DNA from: Sepioteuthis lessoniana
Taxonomy: Eukaryota > Mollusca > Cephalopoda > Myopsida > Loliginidae
Length of the DNA stretch: 64,000 nucleotides
Assembly: GCA_963585895.1 (NCBI GenBank)
Contig: OY757917.1
Coordinates: forward strand, 106,410,944-106,474,943
Direction: 5' to 3'
Under the pieces are notes generated by a model that worked only from the letters and a program-made list of their open reading frames with translations, searched no databases and had not been told where the DNA came from. Shown here piece after piece: positions 20,908-31,794 of the stretch. A program made the translations under genes and the position numbers. Positions within the stretch are counted from its first letter, which is position 1. Every line of letters begins with the position of its first letter.

Positions 20908-21165
20908 AGGCAGGGAGTCTGTGAGGTATGATGAGAGGTGTGGGATGAGTAAGGAAGTCAATAGACCAGAGTTAATTGGGCAAAGGGTTAAGCTTAGGCT
21001 TAGGGTTACTATGTTGAGGTTTTAAGGGAGTTCAGGAAGAGATTCCGTCGGAAGGGGCCAGCACTCTGAAAATCGGGTCAGTGGTATTTCCACCAGGACA
21101 ATGCACTAATCCACAACTCCATACTGATAATCTCTGAATATATCTATTTGACCGATAATGAAGCT
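20908..21165 (+). mobile_element. mariner derivative, copy 2 (truncated at both ends)
   Basis: This starts within the N-terminal transposase remnant (CAGGGAGTCTGTGAGG) and passes the shared junction with GGGTTAAGCTTAGGCTTAGGG. It continues through TACTATGTTGAGG, the QWYFHQDNALIHNS region and ends near 21165. The terminal repeats are missing. It directly abuts the RTE fragment, so either a deletion or an insertion truncated both. Confidence 0.8.
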
Positions 21166-21624
21166 TTAAAGGACACCACCACTACACACCAGAGTTGAGC
21201 TAGGAGTCATTATTATAAAGAAGAACCCAACACTCCTCGGGTTTTCAGATCTAGTACCACATCATCAAATAAAAATTAGTGTGATATTCAGGACACCTGT
21301 TTTCTGTGGTGTGAGTCTTACCCTTCAACAGTGACTAAGACCCTCCGATGGAGAGGAAAGCGATACATGACGAAATTTAGCATCCTTGTTCGTAATTATT
21401 TTTTATCATTATTACTTTGGAATTTCTATTCTTCGAAATATATTAATGATAAAATAATTATCCATCGTTTATATTGAATTTCAAAAAATAGATAATAAGG
21501 AGGAATTAGTATGACTGTAAGATTTAGTTGAAAGAAATGGATAAATTTATGCTAATTAAAATTAATGGAAATCGGATCCTTCGTTCGTTTTCAGCATGAT
21601 AATGACTCAAAATAATTATAGAAG
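21166..21624. other. no recognised feature
   Basis: A/T-rich sequence between two mariner derivatives. No motif was recognised. Confidence 0.5.
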
Positions 21625-21626
21625 TA

Positions 21627-22610
21627 CGTGGTGCATTCAATGTTTCCATACTTTTTTGTACAGGGATTTAAAATTGTCGTAGACTTTGAAAGTTCATTAT
21701 GTTATTGCAATACATATTATAAGATGACTGACCAATTTTTATGATTTCTGCATCAAATGAACAGCAACAGCAGGAATTGGGATACACCCTACTAAAGCCT
21801 GATTGTCACAGCAGATGCATTTCAAAAATGCAGTCTGGACGTGAGGACACTTTAGAAGAACGATATGCAATAAAATTATGTTTTAAACTTGGAAAAAATG
21901 CCACAGAAACGTATGGAATCGTTCAGACTGCTGTTCGACCATCTTGCATGAATCGAGTATCAGTTTTTGAGTGGCATAAAAGATTGAAGGAAGCCAGAGA
22001 GTCTACGTGGGTTGATGAGATCTGTGGGAGGAGTAAGGAAGTCAGTACACTAGAGTTGATTGGCCAAACGGTTAGGGTTACTATGTTTTGGTTTTAAGGG
22101 AGTTCAGCAAGAGATTCCGTCGGAAGAGACCAGCACTCTTCAAATCGGGTCAGTGACATTTCCACGAAGACAATGCACAAGTCCACAACCCAATTCTTGT
22201 CACATACTATTTGACCAAGGTGGGCATCAAGACAGTTCCTCAGTCTCCCTATAATCCAGACCTTGCTCCCCGTGACTTTTGGTTTTTCCCTAAGCTTAGA
22301 GGCAGTCGTTATGAGAGAATTGAGGAGATGAAAGAGGCTGTGACGAGATCATTGACACGCTCACACAAGAGGACATCCATGGGGCCTTCCAGAAGTTGTT
22401 GGAACGGTAAAACAAGTGCATTGAAGCCAGAGGAGATTACTTCGAAGGGCACTAGAGTTTCATGTGTACTATCAATAAAAGTTGTTGGAATGGTAAAACA
22501 AGTGCATTACAGCCAGAGGAGATTACTTCGAAGGGCACTAGAGTTTCATGTGTACTATCAATAAAAGTGCCCATACGCAAAAAGTCTGGAAACTTATTTA
22601 ATGATCCTCG
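21627..22610 (+). mobile_element. non-autonomous mariner derivative, copy 3 (complete ends)
   Basis: The ends are inverted and flanked by TA: TACGTGGTGCATTCAATG at 21625 and TTAATGATCCTCGTA ending at 22612. The N-terminal helix-turn-helix part is open from 21741 (RYAIKLCFKLGKNATETYG, SVFEWHKRLKEARES). The junction at 22068-22082 has a single GGGTTA unit, and the C-terminal part follows in other frames (PYNPDLAPRDFWFFP, RYERIEEMKEAVTR). The first catalytic Asp region is deleted. An 86-bp tandem duplication lies near the 3' end. It is dependent on a transposase supplied elsewhere. Confidence 0.9.
22395..22566 (+). repeat. 86-bp tandem duplication inside mariner derivative 3
   Basis: GTTGTTGGAA starts at 22395 and at 22481. 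The two 86-base units differ at only a few positions, so the duplication is younger than most changes in the element. No other copy in the window has it. Confidence 0.9.
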
Positions 22611-22612
22611 TA

Positions 22613-23035
22613 TGTCTGAAATCTATTTTACCAAATTCAAACGAGAGACGTGATCCCGTTGTAAACACATACAAACTAGCATTGGAGCAGGGGTTATGAT
22701 ACGCAGACAGCATCAGTAGGAGAAGCGTAAGACCCCACCACGACAAAGAAAGGAGCATCTTGTTTTGACACTAATCTGCATCGATTATGAAGCTATCGAG
22801 TGTACAGTACTTTTACATAACTAATTTTTGTAGGACTACTCTGGAATAGATTAGAGATACTTGTTGTAGTCCATTATATGAACCAAATAGATATTTTCTT
22901 GAAACCTTAGTATTGGATTTGAAAAAAATGAAACCATATAACTGTGCGGGAACCAATGATTACAATTGAATAGTAATAGATCCCTTAAACCATCAAATTT
23001 TGTAAAATAAACAGTGTATTATTTCGGAATACTTT
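22613..23035. other. no recognised feature
   Basis: A/T-rich flanking sequence, no motif recognised. Confidence 0.5.
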
Positions 23036-23327
23036 ATATCATATAACAACTGTAAGAAAGTAAGTAGTAAGTTAGCGAGTGTAGTCGAGGACGACCCGAA
23101 GGCTCCCTTTTCAACTGCTACTACACCGATGAGTTGGGAAGGGTGACATTCCTTTCCTTGTATTGCTCCACTTTACCCTTGATACGTACCTTAAAATGCT
23201 GAGTGTTAAGCAAGGAGATATCAAGTACCATTTTTTAAGTCTTTGGTATTACTCGACCTGGGATTGAACTCCGGTCTCTCGGATCATTAACGAACACTCT
23301 ACCCTCTAGGCCAATCATATCATATAA
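23036..23327 (-). mobile_element. tRNA-derived SINE, family D, copy 2, with target duplication
   Basis: Minus-strand family D element. It is bounded by ATATCATATAA at 23036-23046 and again at 23317-23327, a perfect 11-bp target duplication. The B-box region reads GAGTTCAATCCCAGGTCG on the minus strand with one small change. It is a full-length copy. Confidence 0.9.
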
Positions 23328-23506
23328 TAGTGGCAACAATTTTTTATTATTATATTCAAATAAAAAAAAAGTGAGAATAAAAAAACTGATTGCAGTTGAA
23401 TATTGAAAATTTAAATAGTAACGATTCTCATCAAACTTTTAGAAGTGAATCAATTTTCAACAATGGATATCTCATACTGAGTTGATGAGCCAGTAAACAA
23501 ATAAAC

Positions 23507-23552
23507 TACACACACACACACGCGCGTGCGCGCACAAACATACACACACACA
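23507..23552. repeat. (CA)n with CG-alternating core
   Basis: CA repeats interrupted by GCGCGTGCGCGC. This alternating purine-pyrimidine tract has strong potential for left-handed DNA. Confidence 0.85.
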
Positions 23553-23624
23553 ATGAAAATTGTAAGATTTCTCACAGCATCGATGGATGTAAATGCTATA
23601 TTTTATTACAAAATTATCTAAATT

Positions 23625-23995
23625 TTACCTTTTACTAATATGCTTGAAACGGAATTCAACATGACTAAGAACTGTGTTTACTCCATCCCTTGCAGTTGTG
23701 ATAAAATATACAAAGGTGTGACAGGTCGCCCACTAAAAGTAAGGCTAGAAGAACACCGGAAAGCAGTAGTACGAGGTGAGATTGAAAAGTCGGGTATGGC
23801 AGACCATATTTGGAAAGAAAAGGGAACCCATCGGCCCTTAAAGGATAAAGTTGAAATATTTGGTAGGGCTGAACTCTGGAGGATTTAAAACCTTAAGGTA
23901 TAAGCACATATGTTGGGTTACAATGACCTGCTAAATAGACCAAGTATAGAGTTGAATACTTTATGGGAACCGATAATTAAGAAAGCTAGATGAAA
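23625..23995 (+). pseudogene. Penelope-like element fragment, GIY-YIG endonuclease domain
   Basis: The ORF from 23640 carries CVYSIPCSCDKIYKGVTGRP, RLEEHRKAV and GMADHIWKEKGTHRPL. This matches the GIY-YIG-like nuclease found at the C-terminus of Penelope-like retroelements, where it nicks DNA for target-primed reverse transcription. After a TAA at 23886-23888 the same frame continues with another stop and then AHMLGYNDLLNRPSIELNT and WEPIIKKAR before the natural TGA at about 23990. The reverse transcriptase is absent. The first tyrosine pair reads VYSIP and IYKGV. The family's usual G-x-Y positions suggest changes, but I cannot say whether activity is lost. Confidence 0.8.
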
Positions 23996-24900
23996 AAAAA
24001 ATCTGAATATGAGCACAGGTAAAAAATCATACATAATAGTAGTAATTCTAGTCAAGTAAGAACATTAATTTTATAAGTCCCAAAAATTTGCTCTGAATTG
24101 TCCAGCAGACATGCAGGATAGAAAAAGAAAATTGACCCCGTGACTTTTTCTGCTCGTAGCGGAAAGGTTGTATACAAATATTCTTCCTTTTTTTTCTCAT
24201 CAGTGGAAGATCATTGGAATGTGCCTTACTTTTTGGGCTGCTATGTCTGGTACAAAATAAACTTACAGTTCCAAAATCATTCAGATTAAAATGCATATGA
24301 ATTAAGATGCAAAACAGTGAATTTACATGTTTAAAATTATATAAGTTAAATTGAAACAATTTCGGATTTAAAAATAATACATCCATTCCTCTTAATTAAG
24401 TAGTGTCACCGCAATTAGTTATACAACTGTAACATTATAATTATACGGAAGAAACAATGACTATATTTTAGTTGAACGCTGAATCAAAGAAGTCAATGCT
24501 TTGGCTTTTTCATTGGCTTGCTGTTTCTCGGTGATTTCACAGCTTGTCGGATTAGCTTTAGTAATTTATGCTCTAACAATGCAAATATTACTAACGCTTG
24601 GAGAAAGTTAATAATATCTAATAATTGATAATTAATTAATGTTCGGATATTTCCGCATTCAGTTGTCATTTTCGGATCTTATTTTCTGAATATAAAAAGT
24701 GTTCTTTTTTTCTTTGTTACAATCATCCTTTAGATTTTTGTGCATGCGTATTTGCTACCTTTCCTCTTCTCATCGGGCGTTTGCATATAACTCTTATATT
24801 CATAGTGAATGAAGCATTTAGAATTCCTCTTTTTTGTTTGATTCTGTATTCGTATTTCTGGTGTCTATGTTATTCCCCGATTCTATCGTTAAGAGATGAC
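23996..24900. other. no recognised coding feature
   Basis: The first 250 bases may be the 3' untranslated part of the Penelope-like element. A 112-codon minus-strand ORF at 24048-24386 is rich in Phe, Leu and His and has no recognisable motif. Confidence 0.4.
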
Positions 24901-25289
24901 ATTCCTAATTTTCCTTAAGTTTTTCTATATTTCCTCCAAATCTTAAATACAGATTCCATTTAACTTCGATTTTTACCTCATCAACGATTCTTTGGCGCAA
25001 AGTTTCTAATGGGATTAAGTAATTTCAAATTTCTAACATGCTTTTTCCAGATCCAAAATGGATATCGCCGCTTTCTGAGATAGTAATAAATGACCTTTAT
25101 TTATCCTTTACTTCTATTTTGGTTTCTCTCTTGATAATATCGACTGGATAACCGTTGGAACGTTACACTAGGACGACAAAAAAGGAAAGAAAAAAGCATA
25201 AATAGTACCAATATAAAATGTGATATTAACTGAAGTCTGAGAAGCAGCAAAATTTCCTCTTCGAAATATGCTAACTGATCTCAGCCGTA

Positions 25290-26070
25290 ATCGTCTTAAT
25301 TTTTCATCAATTTTCTAAATCCATTTTTTCTTTCTTAGATTCTTGGGGATTGTTCCGAGTGCTCAGTCTGTAATTAATATTACTGTTACCTTCATATACC
25401 ACAACATTTTTTGAACTCTCAGGCAAAGTTCAGGTATTTTCGTCTGGCCGAGATTTGGCGATCCCTTTGTATTTCAAAACCCCAGATGTGTTTGTGTGTG
25501 TCATTCTCCAGGACAGTTCATTCTTTAGTTTTGCATTATTGAAAACTGTTACCTTTCACAGAATGTCAAGTGACTGTAAGTCACCTTTATACAAAAATGC
25601 TCTCCTCCATTTTTTGTGGTTTCAAGTGGTGCCACTATTGTATAGTGATGATCTTTCCTTTTTTGATGGTCAAAAGTATAACTTTCATGTTTCTCAAATA
25701 ATTTAGTTCTCTGCTAATGGCCATACGTTTCTTGCTTTTCTCTTAATTTTGATAATGCTATAATATGGTTTTGAACTGATGTCATCAATCTAATTCTGTT
25801 CATTGTAATCTGATTGGGAAATTTGGCCTGTCTTATGTGAAAGATGTTTTACATTTTTTCTATGAGAGTTTTTCTCACCAGCATTACCAAGTGTTTTCTT
25901 TTTTTTAACTTTTAGAATTAAAATCCTAACGACAACAAGTCTTTTCAGGTCTGCAGGACTCTTCAAATTATTCTAGCTGATTTTAAATGTTGTGATCAAA
26001 AAAGATCTCGATTCATCCTCTGATCTTCCGTTCCTCCAGGACTTTGGGGATCGTTCGAAGGGTATCTATG
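25290..26070 (-). pseudogene. second LINE family (RLE-type), decayed 3' ends
   Basis: On the minus strand, 25410-25330 reads, with one stop, LWYMKVTVILITD.ALGTIPKN. This matches the C-terminal LxNMKVTxxPxxIGALGTV region of the family seen better at 27985-28240. A second, overlapping match to the very C-terminus (RVLQT.KDLLSLGF) is at about 25985-25915. These are at least two decayed fragments. The boundaries are uncertain. Confidence 0.55.
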
Positions 26071-26159
26071 ATTATTTTTATCTTCACTTCCATGTTCTAT
26101 AACTTTCTATTATTATTATTTTACTTATTTGAGAGTTTTTCATAGCAGCTTGTGCTTAT

Positions 26160-27965
26160 GGTTTTTCACTGGGGTTTGAGTGACAGTAACTCACCTCAAG
26201 TCACTTGGATTCTTTTAACTATTCTGGCCATCCCAACAATGCTGTAGCTTGTATGGTCTCCAGTTTTCCTCCTATTTTCAAATCCTCCAGTCCCTGAACT
26301 AAATCTTTGTTGACTGTACCGAGTTCACCAATTACAATTGGTATCACTGCCACCTTCATGTTCCTTTTTTTTTGTTTTTTTCAGTTTTGTAGTATGGTTT
26401 AGGGACTTATCTCACTTTTGGCTTTCTTTCAGTTTTTCTCTGTGGCCATCCGAAACGGCAAAGTCCACTATTTAGCAGGTTTCCCCCCTTTTTTTTGTTG
26501 ATTATCATTTGGTTTGGTGGCGGTGCCCGTGATGTAATGGTTATCGTCGTAGGAAATGGACACGGTGATACGAGTTCAAATCCTGGACCAGACTGATTGC
26601 TTTTCACATAGCACTAATACCCTTGGGAAAGGTATGAATCCAATTATTCTCCCTCCAGCTATGGGTAAATAGTAGTGCAGACTAGGTTCTTCAGCCTTGG
26701 TGAGGCAACAAGTCTAGGAAAAGGAAAACTCTGAATTCAAACCTATTAAACTCCGCTTAAAAATTGACCTTGTGTCATATCCTGCCCGAACGGAGGGGTT
26801 GGGTAAATAGGATCATTTGGTTTGGTCGTCTGGCCGATATTACGTAATCTGTTTATATCTTAAAATCCTTGAGCTTTGTGTGGTCCCATTTTCTGGCCAG
26901 ATCCTGGGTTGCGTATATACCGTTTGTTCGTATGGTCAGATTTACCCCCCCCCGGCCAATTCCCTGGGGAACATCTTCCTCAGTAAGTCGTGTCTAGTCT
27001 TATACTCTCAACAGAAACTTGCAGTATCCGTTTATTAGGTGACTAACCGTTTCATCTCCGTCAGCACATAATCTATGTTTGCTATTTTTTACATCTTGCC
27101 TATTCTTGCTTTGATATGATTAGTCCGTATGGCGTTGTTTTGTGCTGCTATCCGAAGCGATTCAGTTACTCTCTAAACATTTCAATTTTTTAGCTAGGAA
27201 TAATTTTTCTTCTGTGAGATTTCACTTGTTTATCGCTTGAAATATCCATAAGGTTAGTTTTCTTTCAATTTTTTTCCGGGATGGTTTTTGTTCTATTGAT
27301 ATTTTTGGTGTCTGTGTTGATTCTGGAGGTTGTAATCAGTCTTCCTCCGCGCTTTTTATGTAACCTTCTTGTCATTGTATCGATGCATCGATGCAATCTT
27401 GATTGCTGGCGAGTTGTCTTCTTTTCCCTACACCTACAGTCTGTCTACGTCATCTCTAGGATGTACGGCCTTATGCATTGTCACGATTTTTATTGGTCTC
27501 TTGTCCATTTGTTAAAGCTCTTCAGTACACCGTAGGAATGGTCTTGAGTATTTTACGAGGGAGATAGTCCAAGTGTTTATCCCTTTTATGAAATTTGGTT
27601 TCGAGTAGATTTCTCGTTCTCTCGAGGTATTCTTTTTTAATCTCCACATGTTTGATGGTGTCCACTTCTAACATTCCTCAGTATTTGTTAGTTTCCTTTC
27701 TCCGAGCGTTCTGATTTTTCTTGATTTGGTTGTTCTATTCCTTTCGTCATTTGTTCCATTCCATTTTTCATTATCAGCATGTCACGTTTTTCAAAGCAAA
27801 ATTCAATCGCTCTATTTTGACTCTATATCCTCCCTGCCAGTATTAGGGTTTCCGTTTCTTTTTCATTTTTGGCAAAATATTTAATGTCATCCATGAATGT
27901 GAGGTAGCTGATTTCTTCCAGTAATTTATGAAGATTGTATTTGTGTTATTATTTACTCTAGACTT
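26160..27965 (-). pseudogene. second LINE family (RLE-type), RT motif C to C-terminus
   Basis: Reading down the minus strand: LTFMDDIKYFAKNEKETE (RT motif C, DD present) near 27910, then IRTLGERKLTN, GINTWTISLVKYS, VTMHKAVHPRDDVDRL near 27450, and RTNHIKAR near 27115. After the inserted SINE C come QMIINKKKG and a VIPIVIGELGTV-like end near 26320. The last part corresponds to the restriction-like endonuclease region of R2/R4-type LINEs, where a PD...D motif nicks DNA. Here that motif is degraded. Many stops and frameshifts are present. The family assignment comes from recognised conserved blocks, not a search. Confidence 0.7.
26515..26812 (+). mobile_element. tRNA-derived SINE, family C, copy 2
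   Basis: GGCGGTGCCCGTGATGTAAT at the head, ACACGGTGATACGAGTTCAA at the B box, AATACCCTTGGGAAAGGTAT and CCTTGTGTCATATCCTGCCC in the body. It is inserted in the decayed LINE, so it is younger than that LINE. ATTTGGTTTGG occurs at both ends (26507 and 26815), a likely target duplication. Confidence 0.85.
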
Positions 27966-27984
27966 TTTTTACATTAGTGATTGC

Positions 27985-28245
27985 TGATGGTTTTTCACCG
28001 CAGTTTGAGTGACAGCAAGTCTCCTCGAGTCCCCAGGACTCTCTTCAGCACTCTGATCGTTCTCAATAATGCTGTCATTTGGATGGACTCCACTCACCCG
28101 CCAACTTCAAAGTCCTCCATGCCTTTTAATATTCCTTTAGTTACTGTGCTAAGAGCACCAATCATAGTTGGTACAATCGTCACTTTCATGTTCCACACCT
28201 TTTTCAATTCTCTAGCAAGGTCGATATATTCATCATTCTTTTCCC
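27985..28245 (-). pseudogene. second LINE family (RLE-type), separate C-terminal fragment
   Basis: On the minus strand: YIDLARELKKVWNMKVTIVP, IGALSTVTKGILKGMEDFE and a RVLGTRGDLLSLKLR end. This is the C-terminal tail of another copy, lying directly upstream (in element orientation) of the copy at 26160-27965. An ATT run at 28246-28271 flanks it. Confidence 0.75.
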
Positions 28246-28271
28246 ATTATTATTATTATTATTATTATTAG
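28246..28271. repeat. (ATT)n microsatellite
   Basis: About eight ATT units. This could be the remains of a 3' tail or an independent microsatellite. Confidence 0.9.
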
Positions 28272-28317
28272 TGGTTGTAGTAGTTGTAATCGGAGTGATA
28301 ATGATAGCAGAAATTGC

Positions 28318-28945
28318 CCTGTCGGCTGGGGCTGTTGAAGAATATACCGACAGCATCTCTGCTGAGGGATAAGCCCACCCCCCAAGAGTGTCCTGGATAT
28401 GATACTAAACAATCTGATGGTGAGTTTCCAGTGATACTGGGGCTCTGGGGAATGCGGGGCACCCCTTTATTTCCACTGTACCCAGGTCAACTCTGGCCTG
28501 GAATAATAACACCTGATAGGGCCCTATCTATGGGTTAAATAAAACTAACCTGCATATTCATGCTAAACTGATTCGTTTGAATAAGGACTGTTTGACTCAA
28601 CTGAATAGTTTGAAATGGAAATGTCTTTGACAATTAAACTTTAACTACTTTTAAACTGCTTCCTTATGCTAAAGTGAATTGTTTGAAATGGAACTGTTTT
28701 TGACATTGAAACTGTACCCAACTAAACTGTCTTGATGAATATTCAATTGTTTCGAAATTTAACAGTGTAAACAAAATGTGTACTTCTACTAAACTAAATT
28801 AGCTGAATTAAAACTGACTAAGAATTAAACTATGTACTAATGTTAAACTGAATCGTTTGAAATAGAAACGACTATTTGTATAAAAATGGATTTGGCGTTA
28901 AATATCCTACAAAGGTTGATATGCCATAAAACCCAAACAATAAGT
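28318..28945 (+). repeat. family A, copy 5 (well preserved)
   Basis: Head GGCTGGGGCTGTTGAAGAAT, GTGTCCTGGATATGATACTA, CTGGGGCTCTGGGGAATGCG, ACCTGATAGGGCCCTATCTA. It is followed by several units built on CTAAACTGAATCGTTTGAAA and GAACTGTTTTTGACATTGAA, then the tail TTTGGCGTTAAATATCCTAC with GTTGATATGCCATAAAACCC. This is one of the best copies for defining the family. Confidence 0.85.
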
Positions 28946-28967
28946 AATAACAGAAAAAAACACTTAG

Positions 28968-29446
28968 TATTAATTGGAAGTCAGAGCTGACAGATAAATG
29001 AAACGAAGTTTCTTCCAAGCATTGGTAATGGCGATACTGCTGTATGGATGCACTACATGGACGCTAACTAAACAGATGAAGAAAAAGCTTGACGTCAACT
29101 ACACAAGAATGCTGCGAGCAATATTGAAGAGGTCCTGGAGACAGCACCCAACAAAGCAGCAGCTTTACGGCCACATACCACCCATCACGAAAACTATCAA
29201 AATTAGACGAACCAGACATGTGAGACACTGCTGGATAAGTAAGGACCAGCTCATAAGTGATGTACTCTTGTGGACCCCTTCACATTGCCAAGCAAAGGCA
29301 GGGTGACCAACTCAAACCTACATTCAGCAGCGTTGTGTAGATACGGGGGTGTTGCCCTGGGGACCTGCCGGAAGCGATGGACGATAGGGAGGGGTGTCGA
29401 GGCAGGGTCAGGAATATCCCTGCTGGTGGTTCGACATGATGATGAT
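28968..29446 (+). pseudogene. RTE-like LINE, 3' end fragment
   Basis: It starts in the thumb region (NWKSELTD, then MKRSFFQALVMAILLYGCTT), open to 29306, and continues after a frameshift to the (ATG)n tail at 29433-29446. It is a 5'-truncated copy. Residues such as HVRHCWISKDQLISDVLLW match the copy at 17-18 kb with many changes. Confidence 0.85.
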
Positions 29447-29449
29447 TAA

Positions 29450-30615
29450 TTAACACGTAAAGAATATCTCATCAAATGGATTTTGTCGTTTTAGTGACAC
29501 ATATAGTAAAATCATATGAAAAGAAAGATATAGAACACTTGCTTGGATCTTGTCCGCTGAAAAAGCTGAGGAACAAGAATTTAACAGTGGCACGAATCGT
29601 TGTGGATACACTTGGAAAGAGAGACAGATGGTGTCGTATATTGAACCGCTGGACAAACAACCAAAAACCCGTATATATATATATATATATATAGATTTAA
29701 TTTATATTTTTATTCTTCGACGGCGACCATTGTATGTCATAGGAATACAGTCAGAGAGACTTCGCACATATGTTTCTTCTGTGGCGGGAACACTTTTTGT
29801 GAAATAGTGCAACGGCCCGAGAACTCACACGAGGAGCTGACAGGTCTGCTTGACCGACCAGCAGGTCTCTCCTTCAGTCCAAAATTACAGACCTTATATT
29901 CTCTCACAAGTCCCAAGCGGAAATAAAAAACATCCTCTCTGCCTCACGTATTTTCTGTTTATGGCTGGTTATGGGAACTTACATACTTCTTTTTTTTCCG
30001 GTAATTTGTTGATCTTATCTGTGAAGGGAAATATCTGTCATTCTATACATAGGCAATAGATAATATTCTTCGTCATCCTCTTTTTCTGAGACCCACTTTG
30101 TTGATGTTATCTTGCGACCGCATTGAACCTGCTACGCTCATCTACGGCACTCTGTCACTAACTAAGCTATTATATTACAATGGACATGGAAATAATAATA
30201 AGAAGCCAGACCATTCAAACTAGAACACTGTTAAAAAATAGTTTTGATGATCTGAGGAGACTTACTGTCACACAGATTTCAGTAAAAAAATCAATTAGAA
30301 CTAATGTGAAAAGCTCGATAATAGGGGATGAAGTGCCGTAAAAGAATGAGTATTTGCTTAAAAACCGTCTAATGTGTTTATTCAGTTCGATAGGGAATAA
30401 AATTTATCTGCAGAAACGGTATTATAATTATCTGAAGAAAAAATGATGAAAGAAATAAAGGAAATTACTCTTTTAAAAGATGAGAAATAATTACGTTTGG
30501 ACTGAAAGCGAACGTCAGAGATCTATAATTTTTAAATTACATTTAGAATGGGTTTCGTGATGACTTTCATTTATCTTTGAGCGTATTAATGCTATGATAT
30601 TAACGAGTTTCACAT
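29450..30615. other. no recognised gene
   Basis: 29670-29693 is (TA)n. 29700-29960 is somewhat richer in G+C and ends with an AATAAA-containing stretch (29920-29927), so an LTR-like fragment is possible. Short ORFs here are unrecognised. Confidence 0.4.
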
Positions 30616-30616
30616 G

Positions 30617-30832
30617 AGTCCCTGTGGCATAATTGGTAAAGCGCTTAATTGGAGCCGCAAAGTCAGAGAGTTAAAAATCTAATCCTGCTATTGCGTTCGC
30701 TTCCTAACTAATACCATTGGAAAATGTTTGACCACTTTTAGTTATGGGTTACATGGAAACACTGCAATTCTTGTACGAGGATAACTTCGGTATTAAATAA
30801 CCCACGGAAGTTGATATACCATTAAAGAAAAA
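30617..30832 (+). mobile_element. tRNA-derived SINE, family B, copy 3
   Basis: The head GTCCCTGTGGCATAATTGGT with AAAGCGCTTAATTGGAGCCG looks tRNA-like. The B box is damaged (GAGTTAAAAATCTAATCC). The body has ATTGCGTTCGCTTCC and TAGTTATGGGTTACATGG, and the shared tail is CGGTATTAAATAACCCACGG with GTTGATATACCATTAAAG. Confidence 0.8.
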
Positions 30833-31184
30833 AATCCAACTAACAATTTTCCTTATAGCACCCTATGTATCATCCGTTACTGAAATACACTTCCAAATAT
30901 CGGATAATAAATTATGATTATTTGTAAAAAAATACTGAAAGCAGATCAGACAAGTTTACTCAACTATTTAACTCTGGTACAGATAGGAATATAGATCACA
31001 GTTTTCTTAAGTGGATGAAACTATTTTTAAAGAAAAATCAGGGCGAACATCATAGTCCGCCTCTGAACACTGAAGAAGTAGGAATGAAAGACGTCTTTAT
31101 GATTTGTAGTTTAATGTCGTGGCTTTTGGGATAAACGATTATTTTGTTTCTAAATATTTCTCTTAAATTTGCCTTGTGATTCTT

Positions 31185-31275
31185 CGTGGAAAGATTATCG
31201 CCATAGGAAATGAAATCAGGGCCACTTTACCCGGATATCCTAACTATGGATAAATACAAGAGTGAACTAAATTCA
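31185..31275 (+). mobile_element. SINE family C, short remnant
   Basis: AAAGATTATCGCCATAGGAA followed by TCCTAACTATGGATAAATAC and TAAATTCAAACCAGCTTTAA follow the order of family C with the middle missing. A family D element is inserted at its end. Confidence 0.45.
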
Positions 31276-31282
31276 AACCAGC

Positions 31283-31545
31283 TTTAAAATAAGTAAAGTT
31301 GGCGACCGTAATCGAGGGTGACTAGAAGACTCCCTTTTCAATAGCTACAATACTGACGTATAGGGGAGGGCGCTAAACCTTCCCCTGGATTGCTCCACTT
31401 TACCCTTGACAAGTACCTTTATTGCTGAGTGTTAAGCAACGAGGTATCATTTTTGAAATCTTTGGTATGACTCGGCCTGGCATTGAACCCAAGTCTCCCT
31501 GACCATTGGCGAGCACTCTATCCAGTAGGCCAATGAGCTATTGTA
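31283..31545 (-). mobile_element. tRNA-derived SINE, family D, copy 3
   Basis: Minus-strand copy from AATAAGTAAAGTTGGCGACC to ATTGGCCTACTGGATAGAGT (minus strand). AGCTTTA lies on both sides (31272 and about 31547), a short possible target duplication. Confidence 0.85.
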
Positions 31546-31794
31546 GCTTTACTCATCTAAAAAACAAAACAAAACAAAAACTGTCGTTCTGTCGGTAGCG
31601 GAGGGATTAGTTAATTCCTACATTTGCTTTCATAAAATCACGGAAATACTGTCACTTGTTAGGCTGTTTAGATAAATGAGAGCTTCACACACGTAGCAGT
31701 AGTCTACGAAAAAGCCAGATCTTCAATGCCTGTTTTCTAGGTTTATATGCCTCGTCTATTTATTTATACTTACAAATGGAGGCGTATTTAGCGT

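Noticed and set aside
21741-22097. 118-codon ORF as a functional DNA-binding protein from a mariner helix-turn-helix domain
   Set aside because: It lies in an internally deleted copy, its stop is set by the deletion junction, and sister copies are frameshifted. Domestication cannot be excluded but nothing supports it.
24048-24386. 112-codon minus-strand ORF
   Set aside because: No recognised motif; it lies in A/T-rich sequence after a Penelope-like fragment and is within chance length.
29700-29960. Possible LTR with AATAAA signal
   Set aside because: No paired copy, no clear termini and no promoter element were found; only composition suggests it.
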